Positions 12,152 to 23,576 of a DNA stretch of 64,000 nt are shown here, piece by piece. The translations under genes were made by a program, and so were the position numbers. Every line of letters starts with the position of its first letter. Positions within the stretch are counted from its first letter, which is position 1. The notes below the pieces were generated by a model. That model saw only the letters and a list, made by a program, of their open reading frames with translations. It had not been told where the DNA came from and made no database searches. Source of the stretch: Tenebrio molitor (Eukaryota; Arthropoda; Insecta; Coleoptera; Tenebrionidae); assembly GCF_963966145.1 (NCBI RefSeq), contig NC_091054.1:19592001-19656000 (forward strand), written 5' to 3'.

Positions 12152-12320
12152 TTGTTTTTTTCAATTTGGCGTCGAAGTAGGCGTTGAACTGTCGATTGTG
12201 AACGCATTATACAGGTTACGGATTACGGATCAGCTGTTTAAATCTTACAATTTTACACGAGCGGTGCTCTCTCACTCCATTCTTCAACGTCTACTTCGAC
12301 GCCAAATTTAAAAAAACACA
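12152..12320. mobile_element. About 170-bp MITE, diverged relative of the preceding one
   Basis: TTTGGCGTCGAAGTAG near 12168 is inverted near 12290-12310 (CTACTTCGACGCCAAA), with T-rich outer tips. The left arm continues into CGATTGTGAACGCA, shared with 11866-12065, so two subfamilies lie 90 bp apart. Confidence 0.65.
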
Positions 12321-12723
12321 CTATGCAACGATAATCCCATTCAGATAAAAAAAATTTATTACTTATAATTTATTTAATGATGAAGTCGGCATTCAAAACT
12401 CTACATACTGGGTAAAGGAAAACCCTCTGTGGATATAGTGTTGAGCAAGAATTTATCGACCGTTTGGGATACTAGGTATCAGGGACAAGAAAAACTTCAC
12501 TTCAAACATTTAATTAACCAGTTGAATGGTTATTTATGTTGCTATTTATGGGTTTTGTTGTAAGAGATTTCAAAAAGTAAAAAGTACTTAATTTAGTAAA
12601 AAAAACTATTTTTAAATCTCTTTAGTTTCCAACTTATAAACTTCAGATCCTCAGTATCACAGGTTTTTGAAATCAGTTCTTCACGGACAGCTTAGAAATG
12701 AAAAAATATGCGGGGTGATTCAT

Positions 12724-13850
12724 CTAAAAAATTAGGATGACATCATGAAGAGCCTGGGAAAGTATGTGAGGAATTAAAAGCTAAAAGTAAATGTTGAGAA
12801 GACAAAAATGATGGTGTTCAATAAGAGAAAGAGGAAGAGTGAAGAGAATGAGTGGAATTGGGAAGTAAGGAAAGTAGAACCAGTAAACGAGTTCAAATAC
12901 TTGGGTTACACATTCAATGAAAGAGCCACGATAAGGCACATATCAGGGAGATAGTGAGGAAACGAACAAGGTAGTGGGATGTATTTGGGGAATAGGAGAG
13001 AGGAAGTATGAAGGTGATTTCAGGAGGAGAATGGTAGGGACCTATATTGATGTACGGGGCAGAGATCTGGGGATGGAAGGAATAAGAAGAGGTAGAGAAA
13101 GTGCAAGAACAATATTTCAGGGAGGTACTAGGAGTGGACAGAGAAACGCCAGGTTACATAGGCAGGGAAGAGGAATAGGTTCAGAGTGATAGCAGGAAAG
13201 ACAGCGGCAAAGTTTGAAGACAAAATGGCGGGAGGAGAAGAGTGCAGGATACTAACGGAATGTTGGAAAGAAAAGAAAAAAAAACACGGATAAGAAGGAA
13301 AGAGAGAAATACTATCAGAGAAACGGGTATGCCAGTTAAGAAGTGGAAAAACTAAGAGCAAAAGGAAAGAGCTGAGTGAAAGGAACAAAGACACAGACAA
13401 GCAAGAAAGAAGGGAAAGAATCAAGAATTCAGATACCACAGGAAGTATGAGAGTACAGAGTAAATTCCGGAGTACCTGGGAAGAGAGAGTGCAAATGAAA
13501 GAAAAATGAAGGCGGCGAGATTTTGATGTGAGAACGAGGAGAGTGAAAAGAGGTATTGGATGGAAGGAGAGGAAAGAAGGTACAGAATGTGCAATGAGGA
13601 GAGAGAGACAATTGAGCACATGTGGAATGGATGTAGCGAAATGAGAGAAAGAGGCGGAGAAAAGATCGGGGAGAAATATTGAATAGAGATTTAAGGGAGA
13701 GAAGATAGATGAAAGAGATACGGAAGAGGAATGAAAGAAGAGAAATAGAAAGGGGTGGAGGATATAAATAAAAATGTTATTTTTTGTTTATATTGTAATT
13801 AGGAATGGGAAAGTCCGAATGGGAAAGTCCGTAGGGCAAAAAAGCATATA
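12724..13850 (+). pseudogene. 3' end of a non-LTR retrotransposon (LINE)
   Basis: This is a 5'-truncated, frameshifted copy. Readable blocks in order are KVNVEKTKMMVF and NEFKYLGYTF (C-terminal part of a reverse transcriptase, thumb region), VGCIWGIGERK, and near 13590 a cysteine cluster (MCNEERETIEHMW..C) of the CCHC type found after the RT in Jockey/R1-group LINEs; its first Cys is read as Tyr. The stretch is rich in A and G on the plus strand, as usual for these ORFs. At least five frameshifts or stops break it. The 3' boundary is uncertain and lies before the MITE at 13866. Confidence 0.75.
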
Positions 13851-13865
13851 CAATGTATATATGTA

Positions 13866-14243
13866 CAGTGTGTCCAAAAAGTCTGTAAACACCCCAATAA
13901 AATAGAAACGAATGATTTTCGAGAAAAACGCAAAAACAGGTGTTATGATATCATCAGAGGTTTATTTAAATAGCAACGACGCATTTTTACTACCGTTTTT
14001 AATAGGATCTTTTAATTGTCTACCCGACGGTCAAAAAAATTTTCAATTTACGTAAGAAATTTCCCGAAAAAACCTATTTTTTTTTTTATAACATAATAAC
14101 TTTTTTAAGGTCATCTAAAAGACCGAACAAACACTATCAACAGAAATCTTTTTTAAAAAACTAATTGACCTGTCTTTAGATTTTTTTCAAAAATTATGCG
14201 TTACGTTTTCATTTGGGTGTTTCCAGGCTTTTTGGACACACTG
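13866..14243. mobile_element. 378-bp MITE (CAGTGTGTCC ends)
   Basis: CAGTGTGTCCAAAAAGTCTG at 13866 is inverted at 14243 and TA flanks both sides. The inner arms add AAACACCCxAAT. There is no coding sequence. The TA target and CAG tips indicate the Tc1/mariner superfamily. Confidence 0.8.
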
Positions 14244-14245
14244 TA

Positions 14246-16569
14246 TATAGTAGTATAAGAAAATGAAACAAGATTTGTGTAATTGAAAATAAAAATCGAC
14301 GGGTCCGTAGAATCTTTTATATTCCCAAATAAAGAATTTATTCCATATTTTACGTAGGTACAGACTGTATATTGAAAAATTATATTTATTTCTCTTAAAT
14401 CTTTATCATTATGATTAGTTCACATCAAATGAACCGACGAAATCATATAAAATGCTACTGTTATATTTTTTTAATTATAGAATTTTAATTTTGAGTCTGC
14501 TTAAAATTCGTTGATTAAAAATAACATTCTGTTATCCTTCTTTATTTTTTCTTATAAGCAAAAGCTTCTCTTCGATTTGTTAAACATCCTGTATACGTCA
14601 CACATAAATCGACTTTCCCAAGCAGACAACGAAACGCAAGATTTAAACTTTGGTTGAGACAAATAAATTAGCTAATTCTTCACTCTTACGCAATTACTAA
14701 CGAAAAAGTAGTTGTAATGGATGCACGTCGATAATTCGGAATTTCAATCGGAAATTATTTGCCTTAACAAGATTCGTCTAGACTCGGGAGACAAGCGACT
14801 ATTTATTAAACACTCGAGAATATAAACAGAAACAATTAAATAATGAAAATTGTTTATTGCTAATAGAAATGTGGTCTTTTTGGTCCCCTCGTTTTATATA
14901 TGTGGAGACACATTAAATACTTTTAACAAGAAACAAAAACTAGATCCATTTAAAATTCTGCCACAAAGTGAAGACATTTTACAGTGAGAAGTTTTTACAT
15001 CATTCATTCCTGAAGTCTTGGCGGTTTAATTTTTGTCGGGTTTACAAATTAGACCTCTTTGCAATTTCTGCACAACACTTTTGTTTTCTTTGCCGTCATA
15101 AATTATCATAAAATACGCCATTTATATGTGTTGTTATATTTCCTAACATAAATTTTACCAAACTTTGCACCGATTAAATCTTAAGTAATTTTCTTCTACT
15201 CGAGCGAGATATTTCCAAAAATTATTTCGCTCAAATAAGACCACTTAAATGACGTCACGAACAATTTGTTTGAAAAAGAAAATGATGATGGCTCTGCCTC
15301 ATATAATGCTATAATCAATTTATCTGAATGTAGTTTCCTTGTAAAATATTTACGATACTTCATAATCTATTCCATTATTTCTGTCCTCTGTCGAATTGTC
15401 GAATTTTATCGACATTTTTACAAAATGTGTAAGCCACCAACACACGTAAATAATTTACATTTAAACATAAAATAATCTTAATATTGAGCGTGAACAGAAT
15501 CGGCAAAGAGCGTTGAGTAGTGATAAGGAAATTATCAAGTTTGTATTTTTTCATAAATGATAACGAACAAACAAAAATTCTTATTCGGGTCGACCACACT
15601 TTTTAATAAAGCCAGTGTATTAAAAATTCTGTTTGAAAAGAAAATCTGCCCTGCTGTTGTACGAGTACAATGTTCTCTGCAAACTTTATTTGATGTTTGC
15701 GTAATTTGTCGTCAAGATTTTAACTTAAGTAAATGAGACAAATCTTTCTACCCTTGGCTGAAGAGTAAAATTTTCAACACAATTATATCATCATGTTTCC
15801 TTCTTGAATATAATAATAAATATAACAACAGGGATGAAAATCTTTTGAGCGTCTTCAAAAAGTTTCACAACTCTGTACCATACACAATTTAGCAGACGAT
15901 AATAGTGATTGATAATATAGAAAGTAAGAAATTACAAAACTGAAAACAGTTAGTTCACTTGATTTTTCAATATCAGTACAGATTTTAGACCAATGTCCAA
16001 TTGATTATTCCACTTTATTGAATGCTGTAATGACTCTGGTAATATTTAGTTTGTCTCTGTTTCTTTGGAAAAAGTGTCTTTGATCTTAAATATAATAAGT
16101 CAGATTCTTTTAAAAATGAAACGCCAGGGAAACCACTGTCCAGTTGATCACCAAAAATTATAAATTTGAGTTAAGACGGTAGAAAACTTTTGGGATAAAG
16201 ACGCCCTCCATGTCAAGTATGGTTCAATCCTTTCATCTGTAACACAACGGAGCATCCCTTTTCCTTTTCTAAATAAAAATAATAGTACATATATTGTTAT
16301 AGGTATAATGTTATATAAGGGATGCATCGCTAAATATAGTTGGATCACGAGCAATAGCGAGTGGATCTTATCATTCGAGTTTTGGAATGGAACTTTCCTC
16401 AGGTGTGCATGTACTATTTTTTCCAACATCAAGAAGCTTTCGGTTTATCTTGCATATGTATTATCAATTATATTATACAAATCAACATAGAAGTAAAATT
16501 TGAACATCACGTATCCGTGCTCACATTAAACAATAAATTCAATTAATGAATGTCAAGTTGTCTTTTTAC
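14246..16569. other. Intergenic, nothing recognised
   Basis: A long AT-rich stretch with only chance frames (for example around 15266-15600 and 16148-16546). No motif, splice-compatible gene or inverted repeat was seen. Confidence 0.5.
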
Positions 16570-16579
16570 CAAAACTTGA

Positions 16580-17000
16580 CTTTTTTTTTTTTTAATAGCC
16601 TTTCCCTTTTCACCGTACTGGTCTATCAGGTACCTTGCGGTCGGCTTTTTCCACTTTTTTCCTTTTATGTGCGGCGGGGCTCCGGGGTACTTTCCCCGGC
16701 CACCCATACCCACCCTCTCTTCTCCTTTTTTCTTTCTGGACAACATAACATGAAATACAGCAGGCCCATCCGGCCTGGGATTTGAACCCTGCTGACCTCA
16801 CGGTGATGTCGGGAAAGTGTCGCTCTTCCTTCCACCACCCTACCGTCAGCCCCTACTAGACATACACACACATCCATGGCCCGGCGGAGTTTCCTTCCTT
16901 CGAAGGAATCCTCCCCCTTCGGTGGGATTCGAACCCACTAGCGCCGGGACCGCGACCTCGGAGCACAGTCTCCGACAGCCATGCGGCCACCGAGCTACCT
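16580..17000 (-). mobile_element. SINE with two tRNA-like promoter units
   Basis: The element reads on the minus strand from 17000 to a poly(A) tail (poly-T at 16581-16593). A perfect 10-bp target duplication CAAAACTTGA flanks it (16570-16579 and 17001-17010). The 5' end is tRNA-like: box A-like TAGCTCGGTGG, then box B GGTTCGAATCC (about 16925-16935). A second box B, GGTTCAAATCC, lies about 145 bp further on (about 16783-16793) after a second stem-rich stretch. RNA polymerase III would transcribe such an element, and it would rely on LINE enzymes to move. It is much richer in GC than its surroundings. Confidence 0.85.
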
Positions 17001-17106
17001 CAAAACTTGAATATTAAACAAAATTTACTAAACAAATAGTGATGGAAGTAGAAGATAGTGTTGTAGATTTACCAAATACGAACTAGGTAACTTTGAAGTT
17101 ATTGCC

Positions 17107-17865
17107 TATAGTCCATTTTTTTATTATAGTCCGATGAGCTTAGTCCGAATCAAGAAGTCGACATGACCTGCGTCTGCTTTCGACATTTGACAGCAGTGCA
17201 TGGTTCTACCAATATTTGAAAATTTATTTAGGCAACATGAGACAGATATTGTGTTCTTTCGTGCTTTCTTGGTGTTTCTGCAAATTCATTCCTCCGTTTT
17301 AATTTTATTTTTCAAAAAACCGCTCCCTTCAGAACGCTTTTGATCAACTAATAGGTCAGATATATTAAAAATTGTTGAAAACAACACTAAACAACCACGT
17401 TTAGACTGTCTTTCTTTCTTCCTAGATTTTGTTTCGGCAACGCCATGAACACAAAACAACTCTCTAGGAATTAGTTCACCCCCTTACCTGTTAACTTCCA
17501 GTCTTGCAAGTTTCCGCGCAATTCCAATATAATTTTTGCAATTTACAAATTCGGTAAAAGGATCTGTCCACATGCTTTTCGTTGGCAAAAGACGGAGGAC
17601 ATTTCAAGCAAAATTAAACAAAATTATCACAAATAACGTGGTTAAAACGTAACCTAAAAATTTGACGTCGCTAGTGGAATAAACGTACAATTCGCGTCTT
17701 GCTCTAATCGCACATGCTAAAGCGAGATGCATAGTGGGACACGCTTAATACAATACGTACAAGAATTCAATAGTTTGTTTACATTATGTTGAAAAGAGAT
17801 AGCAATATGACAGTTGCTCTGCTTTTTAATTGATACATCGGACTATAATTAAAAAATGGACTATA
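17107..17865. mobile_element. 760-bp MITE (TATAGTCCATTTTTT ends)
   Basis: Ends share TATAGTCCATTTTTTxATTA followed by TAGTCCGATG in inverse orientation. The first 18 bases match the ends of the element at 35574-36341, which is almost the same length, so the two are family members. No coding sequence is recognised inside. Confidence 0.75.
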
Positions 17866-18229
17866 CCTATAAAATCTCGAACACGCCACGGAGAGGAATA
17901 CAATAGAGACAATAGAGACAAGAAGAAGTGCTATATATAGTTTGGTGTCAACGCCAAGCTCTGTATCGACACATTATTTAGAAAAAAAATCAGAAACATT
18001 TGGAGTTTCAATTCATGCAAAAAATTGTACATCTAATTTCTACCTAATATAACACTGGTCAACACTGACTTTTTTTCCTGAAATCTAATCAGCGTTCCTG
18101 GGTACATCTAAGATGCTGATTACGAAAATAATATTAGTTTTTTTCTAACAGCTCTACTTTTTTTTTAAACTAAGTGACAAATTGTAAGCAACTAAATAGA
18201 TACTTTCTTAAAAAAATCATTCAGAAAAT

Positions 18230-19022
18230 AATACAAATATTCTTTTTGAAAATGTTCTTGAATGTGTGGCTTGAGGTAGATCTCTTTGTACACTCTAGCA
18301 GTAATCTGCCATCACTGGATGTCGCACCTTCCTTGATAACGCTCTTCAACTGTGCGTATACTTGGTGAAATTTTTCACCCTGCTCTTCGCTGAAATCGCC
18401 AAGATTTTCTGGAAAATGATCCCAACGAGAGTGCAAATAATGTAGCTTAATAGTCATATTGCACCTTAGACCTTTCAAACTGGGCAGCATGCCCTCAATT
18501 AAGCGAGAATAGTCATCCTACCTATGGTTTCTCAGAAAATCTTCTAGCACCAAAACAAATGATCTCCAAGCTTTAGATTCCAATTCATTCATCGAATTGA
18601 CAAAGTTTGAGTTTTTTTATTGGGTTCAATTCATTTTGATTAAAAAGTTCTGAAAACTAACTAGATGAGAAATCCTCATCCCACCCTCGCTTTTCTCGGT
18701 TATATCCTCTTATTCAATTTCCAATAAGATCTGGTTCATAACACGTTGATGACAATGTTGATGTTTCACCTGAATGTGGAATAAGTCATTGGGACGAAAC
18801 CAATTTAGGATATGACCATTTATTTCGATTTCCAGAATTAATCCCGTTAATGTTAACAACGCAAAAGTAGCTCTGGTCATGGTGATTTTGTGGTTCTCGC
18901 CAAATCATGGGTGTTCTGAATTTGAGAGCATGTTTTTTTCCACTTGACCATTGCCGCAGACACACAACACAATTTTGGCACACATCTGGATTGTTTAAAC
19001 AAGATCTCCGTGTCGTAGCCAT
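18230..19022 (-). pseudogene. Internally deleted copy of a repetitive insect protein gene
   Basis: On the minus strand, 19022-18786 encodes an N-terminal part with two Cys pairs (CQNCVVCLRQW) and SGKKHALKF, MIWREPQNHHD and SYFCVVNI. Next come pieces in shifting frames: LFNQNEL, then KAWRSFVLVLEDFLRNH near 18540. The C-terminal part (18490-18221) has CNMTIKLHYLHS and FPENLGDFSEEQGEKFHQ. I recognise these as blocks of one multi-copy arthropod protein family of unknown function that is associated with repeats. The middle of the protein is deleted and stops interrupt it, so it is dead. Confidence 0.6.
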
Positions 19023-19308
19023 ATCGAAATATTAAGCAAAATCAATTGTAAGCCACACAAAACATAAAAATATTCCACCCTACAGAGTCAGCAGAGCTTT
19101 TAAAAAAAATCTAAAAAACTAGAGCTGTTGCGCAAAAACTAATCTCATATTCGATATCAGCGAACTAAGATGAAACAAAAACGATAAAAATATCAAAGGA
19201 AAAAATCAAAAAGTACTATTTTGTTGGGCAGTGTAATAGGTACTGATAAAAAAAAAGTTAAGTAACTATGTAAGTGCTAATTGTTAATAAAGAATTCTTA
19301 CAAATGTA

Positions 19309-20014
19309 CCGGGTGAATCAAGTTTTACCGCCCGCACGATTAACCCTATTCAAAAATTAGTAAAAATCACGCAACTTTAGGGTTACATTCTCCTGATATA
19401 CAACTTCAAATGTGTGCAATCAATTTTCCCGCATTACTTCATTCAGGACCATGAAATTTAAAAAATCGATTTTAAGCAAAACAATTTTTTTTCGTACACA
19501 CTCAAAATTCACAATTAAATCAAAGAACACACTTGTGAAATTCGCATCAAAAGAAAATTATTAGTTTTTGAATTATTCCAATTTTAACATTAACAGCGAA
19601 AAATGACGAAGACTTACAAATACAGTGTCATAAATAAATACCTCATTGTTGGGAAACATCTGTTGACAACTTTTCTAGTACGTCAACTTCTTTTGTGGAA
19701 CCGCCCAATTTAAAAATAGCTAAATTTTGCACATTAATATCAAATTTCATTTATTTTAAAAACCAGTGGTGTTTTCATGATTTTAATGACACCAAATTTT
19801 TCCTTAATATTTGAAAGGACTTCCAGTGAAAAATTATGTAAATTAATGTAGTGGTTATTGAATTAAAACGAAATATTTACCTGTTTCATTAAAAAATTTG
19901 AAATTTTTACAAACTGTTCTACAGCGATACTCAATCATTCCTGAATTTTTTGGGAATTTTAAATCGATTAGAAGTGGGTGTTTTCGCTCAGGCGGTAAAA
20001 CTTGAATCACCCGG
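19309..20014. mobile_element. 706-bp TIR element (CCGGGTGAATCAAG ends)
   Basis: CCGGGTGAATCAAGTTTTAC at 19309, then CGCCCG, is inverted at 20014. TA flanks are at 19307-19308 and 20015-20016. The right 320 bp are also present at 27790-28358. No gene is seen. Confidence 0.8.
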
Positions 20015-20067
20015 TATAATTATATCTGAATGTTATTTCAATGAAAGTACCTAAGTGAGGATCGAAT

Positions 20068-20245
20068 TTTTTTTTTTACTCTCCTCACTAGTGAGGGAAG
20101 TGATTTACTTTCCTCACATGTGATGCAAACGCCTACTTTCCTCTTTAAATTGAGTGATCGAATTTAGTAGTTTATTTAACGAGTTCGTGTGTAAATTGGG
20201 CTTTTTTTGACATGACTGGGCCAGTTTAAAACGCGAGTGAAACTA
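20068..20245. repeat. Fragments of palindromic repeats
   Basis: The short palindrome CTCCTCACTAGTGAGG sits at 20082-20097. From about 20170 a piece starts (AACGAGTTCGTGTGTAAATT, then GGGCCAGTTTAAAACGCGAG) that is the end motif of the element at 32851-34864. It is cut off by the MITE starting at 20246. Confidence 0.6.
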
Positions 20246-20886
20246 CAGCATGTCCCAAAAATGGCGCACTAACGGTGCGTCAGAAAAATGTTTAAAAATT
20301 TCTATTGGACTTATTTGCTAATTTGGCGGTCTTTGAAAGTGGCACTTAATAGCTCAATTATTTCGAAATATATGCATTAAATTGCCATGAAAACTACCTT
20401 GAATCGTACGTATTATCACAAAGTACAAGATCACTCACTACCAATATCTAATCCTGGATAATAGAGAATTTAGAAGCTTTGAAAATCGTAAAAAGTATCT
20501 TAAATCCACTACAGCAACATTGCAAGGTAATGATGTACGAGTATATCTTTGTTTACATTGTACATACTATCGTTAATTGAATAATTAATTTTTTTTTGTT
20601 TTTTTTTATCTGAAAAATGTTTTCCATATTTTTTGATGTACTATTCCGGACACGGAATCTTGGCCAACATTTTTTGACATTTCTAAAAAAAATGATGTAA
20701 ACCAATCATTAGCGTCATTAATAAATGACAATTATTAAAAATCACTTCTTATATTCAATAAAGGCCAGTTCACACATATTTGTCAGTTAAATGTCAATTA
20801 TGGACAAGATTCCGTGTCCGGAATAGTACATTTAAACATCGTCGATAAGGTGGTAAGTAGTTAGTGCGCCAAATTTTGGACGCCTG
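20246..20886. mobile_element. 641-bp TIR element
   Basis: Ends carry a related TACAGxxGTCCxAAA followed by TGGCGCACTAAC in inverse; TA flanks are at 20244-20245 and 20887-20888. A smaller MITE (20641-20826) sits inside it. Confidence 0.7.
20641..20826. mobile_element. 186-bp MITE of the CTAT-ended group, nested
   Basis: CTATTCCGGACACGGAATCT at 20641 is inverted at 20826, with TA on both sides. The tip resembles those at 33480, 33838, 36580 and 63581. Confidence 0.8.
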
Positions 20887-21359
20887 TATATAGAGAAAAG
20901 TTTCATAAATTGGCGAGTTCTTCCACTGGTTAAAATTAACACAAGTATTTCAGATAGACCCTGTATATAGGTAGTTCATATTTTCTAATAACTGTTGAGT
21001 TGTGGTTTTTCTCAACCGAAGAGATATACTACCACTCTATGAGAGTGGTAGTATGTCTCTATGAGTTTTTTCCTACGTATAACGTTTTTAATCATCCTGA
21101 GTAAACGTCACTTTACACAAAATAAGTGTAGCAATAGAGAAAAATACATCTTCATGTGCATTTTAAAAGAAATATCCATCATTTTGATTACGTATTAATA
21201 AAATTTAAAAATACATTTCAATAATAATTGAAACACTACTGTTACATAATGATATTAACTTTAAATAAAATCCTAAATTACTGTAAATTAGTTATTAGTA
21301 TATCGACTATGTATTTCTATTATGTGCTTACAAAGGAAATATCGCAAGCATAAAATATA

Positions 21360-21590
21360 CGGGGTGATCAAGAAGGACTGTTTAAGTTGGTAACACTGGA
21401 TCGTATTTTAAATCGTATAACAGGAGTAACTTCCGGTTGTTGGTGGCTTGTCATTGTTAATGCTATACCTATATCACATATTTATAAAATAAACCAACAA
21501 AACATATCCAGTTGCAGTGTTACAAATAACCGAATTAAAAAAATTTCTTAATTGTACTGCCAACTTAAACAGTCCTTCTTGATCACCCGG
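21360..21590. mobile_element. 231-bp MITE
   Basis: GGGTGATCAAGAAGGACTGT followed by TTAAGTTGG is inverted at the far end. TA duplications are at 21358-21359 and 21591-21592. Confidence 0.8.
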
Positions 21591-22079
21591 TATCATTATC
21601 AATAGTATAAACTATGACATCTGGTATACTCCGTTTTTAAGTTCGTTGCCGGTAAGTCGTAACCGGGTTGCCATAAATGCACGAAATGTTTTAGCCGCAC
21701 TGGAATCTGTCAGCACTTCGGGGTTTTATGGCTTAGCGACATCAGGTTCACAAACAGAGTATAGCTATATACAGGCTGTCCCAGAACTCGCGGTTCAAAC
21801 TTACAGTGCGTTTTCCTTGGTGATAACTGAAAGCAATAGCGTTTAACAAAAAGGACAGGGTATAATCGATTTTTTGTAATGAATAATTAAAGTTGACCAA
21901 TCAGAAGGACGCTGTTCATTTGAATTTCACGTAAATTTAACCAAAAGTTTGAATTGCCTAGCAACATAATTCTAGTAAGAATGGTATGGAATTTCAAGTA
22001 AATGTTTGGGCAACTGTGAAGATTTTGACAACGTCAAGTTATAATTTGATTCGAAATTGTCTAACTTCGTATTGAAACC

Positions 22080-22537
22080 ATGTATACAGCTGCAGAGTCT
22101 GCCGAAATGCTCATAATTTATGGAGAGTGCCGGCGCAATGCACGTGAGGATGCAAGGGAATATGCAATACGTTTTCCACGATGTTTGCCACATCCAAATT
22201 ATAACGTATTTCTACGGTTGGTGTACCGCGCTCGAGACACTGGGTCCTTGGTGCCTACCTGACAAGAAATTGGTGGTCCCCCGCGAGAAGTTAGAACGCC
22301 AGAGACTGAAGATGCTGTTCTTCAGTCCTTTGATGACGACGGTAGAAGAAGTATATTTGAAGAACTATATTTACCGCGAACCTATCAATATTTTAGAAGA
22401 ACTAAATGACCAAATTTACGAAACACTGGCTAGGTACTGTTATTCCTAATATGCTTAGACTGGCAAGGGAAAATTTAATAAAACGAGCTCGCCTATTCCT
22501 TCAGATGAAAGGTGGTCATTTTGAACACTTGTTATAA
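22080..22537 (+). pseudogene. Degenerate transposase with DUF4817-like N-terminus
   Basis: The first frame (22080) gives a helix-turn-helix-like N-terminus (MYTAAESAEMLIIYGE, then NVFLRLVYRARDTGS), matching the DUF4817 domain seen in insect transposases. A +1 shift near 22220 continues through CLPDKKLVV to ILEELNDQIYE. A third frame ends LARENLIKRARLFLQ and GGHFEHLL, then TAA at 22535-22537, the usual C-terminal signature of this group. The catalytic core between them is deleted, so the gene is inactive. Confidence 0.7.
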
Positions 22538-23257
22538 ATTATTCTTTTTATTTTGCATGTTTCTTATTTCATTTGTTGCATTCTACATCGTTTAGTTATA
22601 AAATTTTATCTTAAATTTCTACTAATAATGATGCTAAAATAAATAGGTTAGTTCAATCCAGTTTTGTCTTCTTTCTTTCAGAACTGCCACTATGTTTGAT
22701 CTGTTGTTCAAAACCTACATGTAACTCCAGCTTTTTTTGCAATGTCAAGAATGTTCCTAAAAGTCTTTTCTTTCATTACGAGGATGACGACTCCCGCTCG
22801 TGTAGCTGCGCTAATACGTTGCAGATGCAGAGTGTATGCACAGGAGTCAGGATAAATTTCTTGTGATTCCGATTCACTTCACAGGCCCTACATATTTCAC
22901 TTTTTGCTAAGATTTTTAAGGTAGTACGATGTATTAGGTACTCACTTGACGCTACGTCGCCATTTTACCTTCCATCAACCATCAACAAAGGTTCAACTCA
23001 TCATATCCCTCCCGGCAATTTTCCATACCACTCAAGCAACCTCAAGGTTACAATTGCTCTGGAAATTTTCACTCATAACAAACCATATTTCATTCATTGC
23101 CGGAAGAGGAAACTTCTTGCGTTCCCTGATTTAGATTCTATACATTTGTTCACCTGCCTTTGGCGAAATTATCCCATTTTTGGTTGTTTCAAAAGTAGCT
23201 GTCACTTTTGACGTCTGTTTCAACAAGTTGACCAGATAAATATTGAATAGTTTATTT

Positions 23258-23375
23258 AGACAACGAGTGTTAGAAGTGCAACTTTTTTTCACAAGTGTGG
23301 AAGTTTATTAAACGAGTCGTAGACGAGTTGAATAATCCACACGCGTGAAAAAAAAGCACTCTAACACGAGTTGTC
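23258..23375. repeat. Left terminal palindrome of the YR2 element
   Basis: This is a 118-bp imperfect palindrome: the arm AACGAGTGTTAGAAGTGCAA with a T-run and CACAAGTGTGG, then a centre near AACGAGTCGTAGACGAGTT, then the return arm. It could fold into a hairpin. Its inverted copy is at 26744-26862. Confidence 0.8.
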
Positions 23376-23391
23376 TATATAGTTATTAATA

Positions 23392-23502
23392 ATACGAGTG
23401 CGAAAACCTAAGTTTAAAGTTCGAGGTTGTCGTTATGCAACGAGACGCAGTCGAGTTGTATAGACACCCGAGATACTTTATAAGTTTTCGCAAGAGTGTT
23501 AT
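23392..23502. repeat. Palindrome upstream of YR1
   Basis: ACGAGTGCGAAAACCTAAG on the left pairs imperfectly with the reverse complement of CTTTATAAGTTTTCGCAAGA on the right, around CGAG-rich centres. It is probably the left end of the YR1 element. Confidence 0.6.
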
Positions 23503-23576
23503 TCAAAATTTTTTCTGTTGGTCAACTACGTTCGTCACTAGTCGCTATGGATATGTTGTTTATTATATAAACGAAA

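Noticed and set aside
13128..13619. 163-codon minus-strand frame rich in Leu, Ser and Phe
   Set aside because: It is the antisense of the A/G-rich LINE ORF; poly-purine sense strands give such Leu/Ser/Phe frames by composition.
16910..17000. Functional tRNA gene on the minus strand
   Set aside because: Box A/B-like signals are there, but the stems do not close into a normal cloverleaf by eye and the unit continues into a poly(A)-tailed SINE with target duplications.
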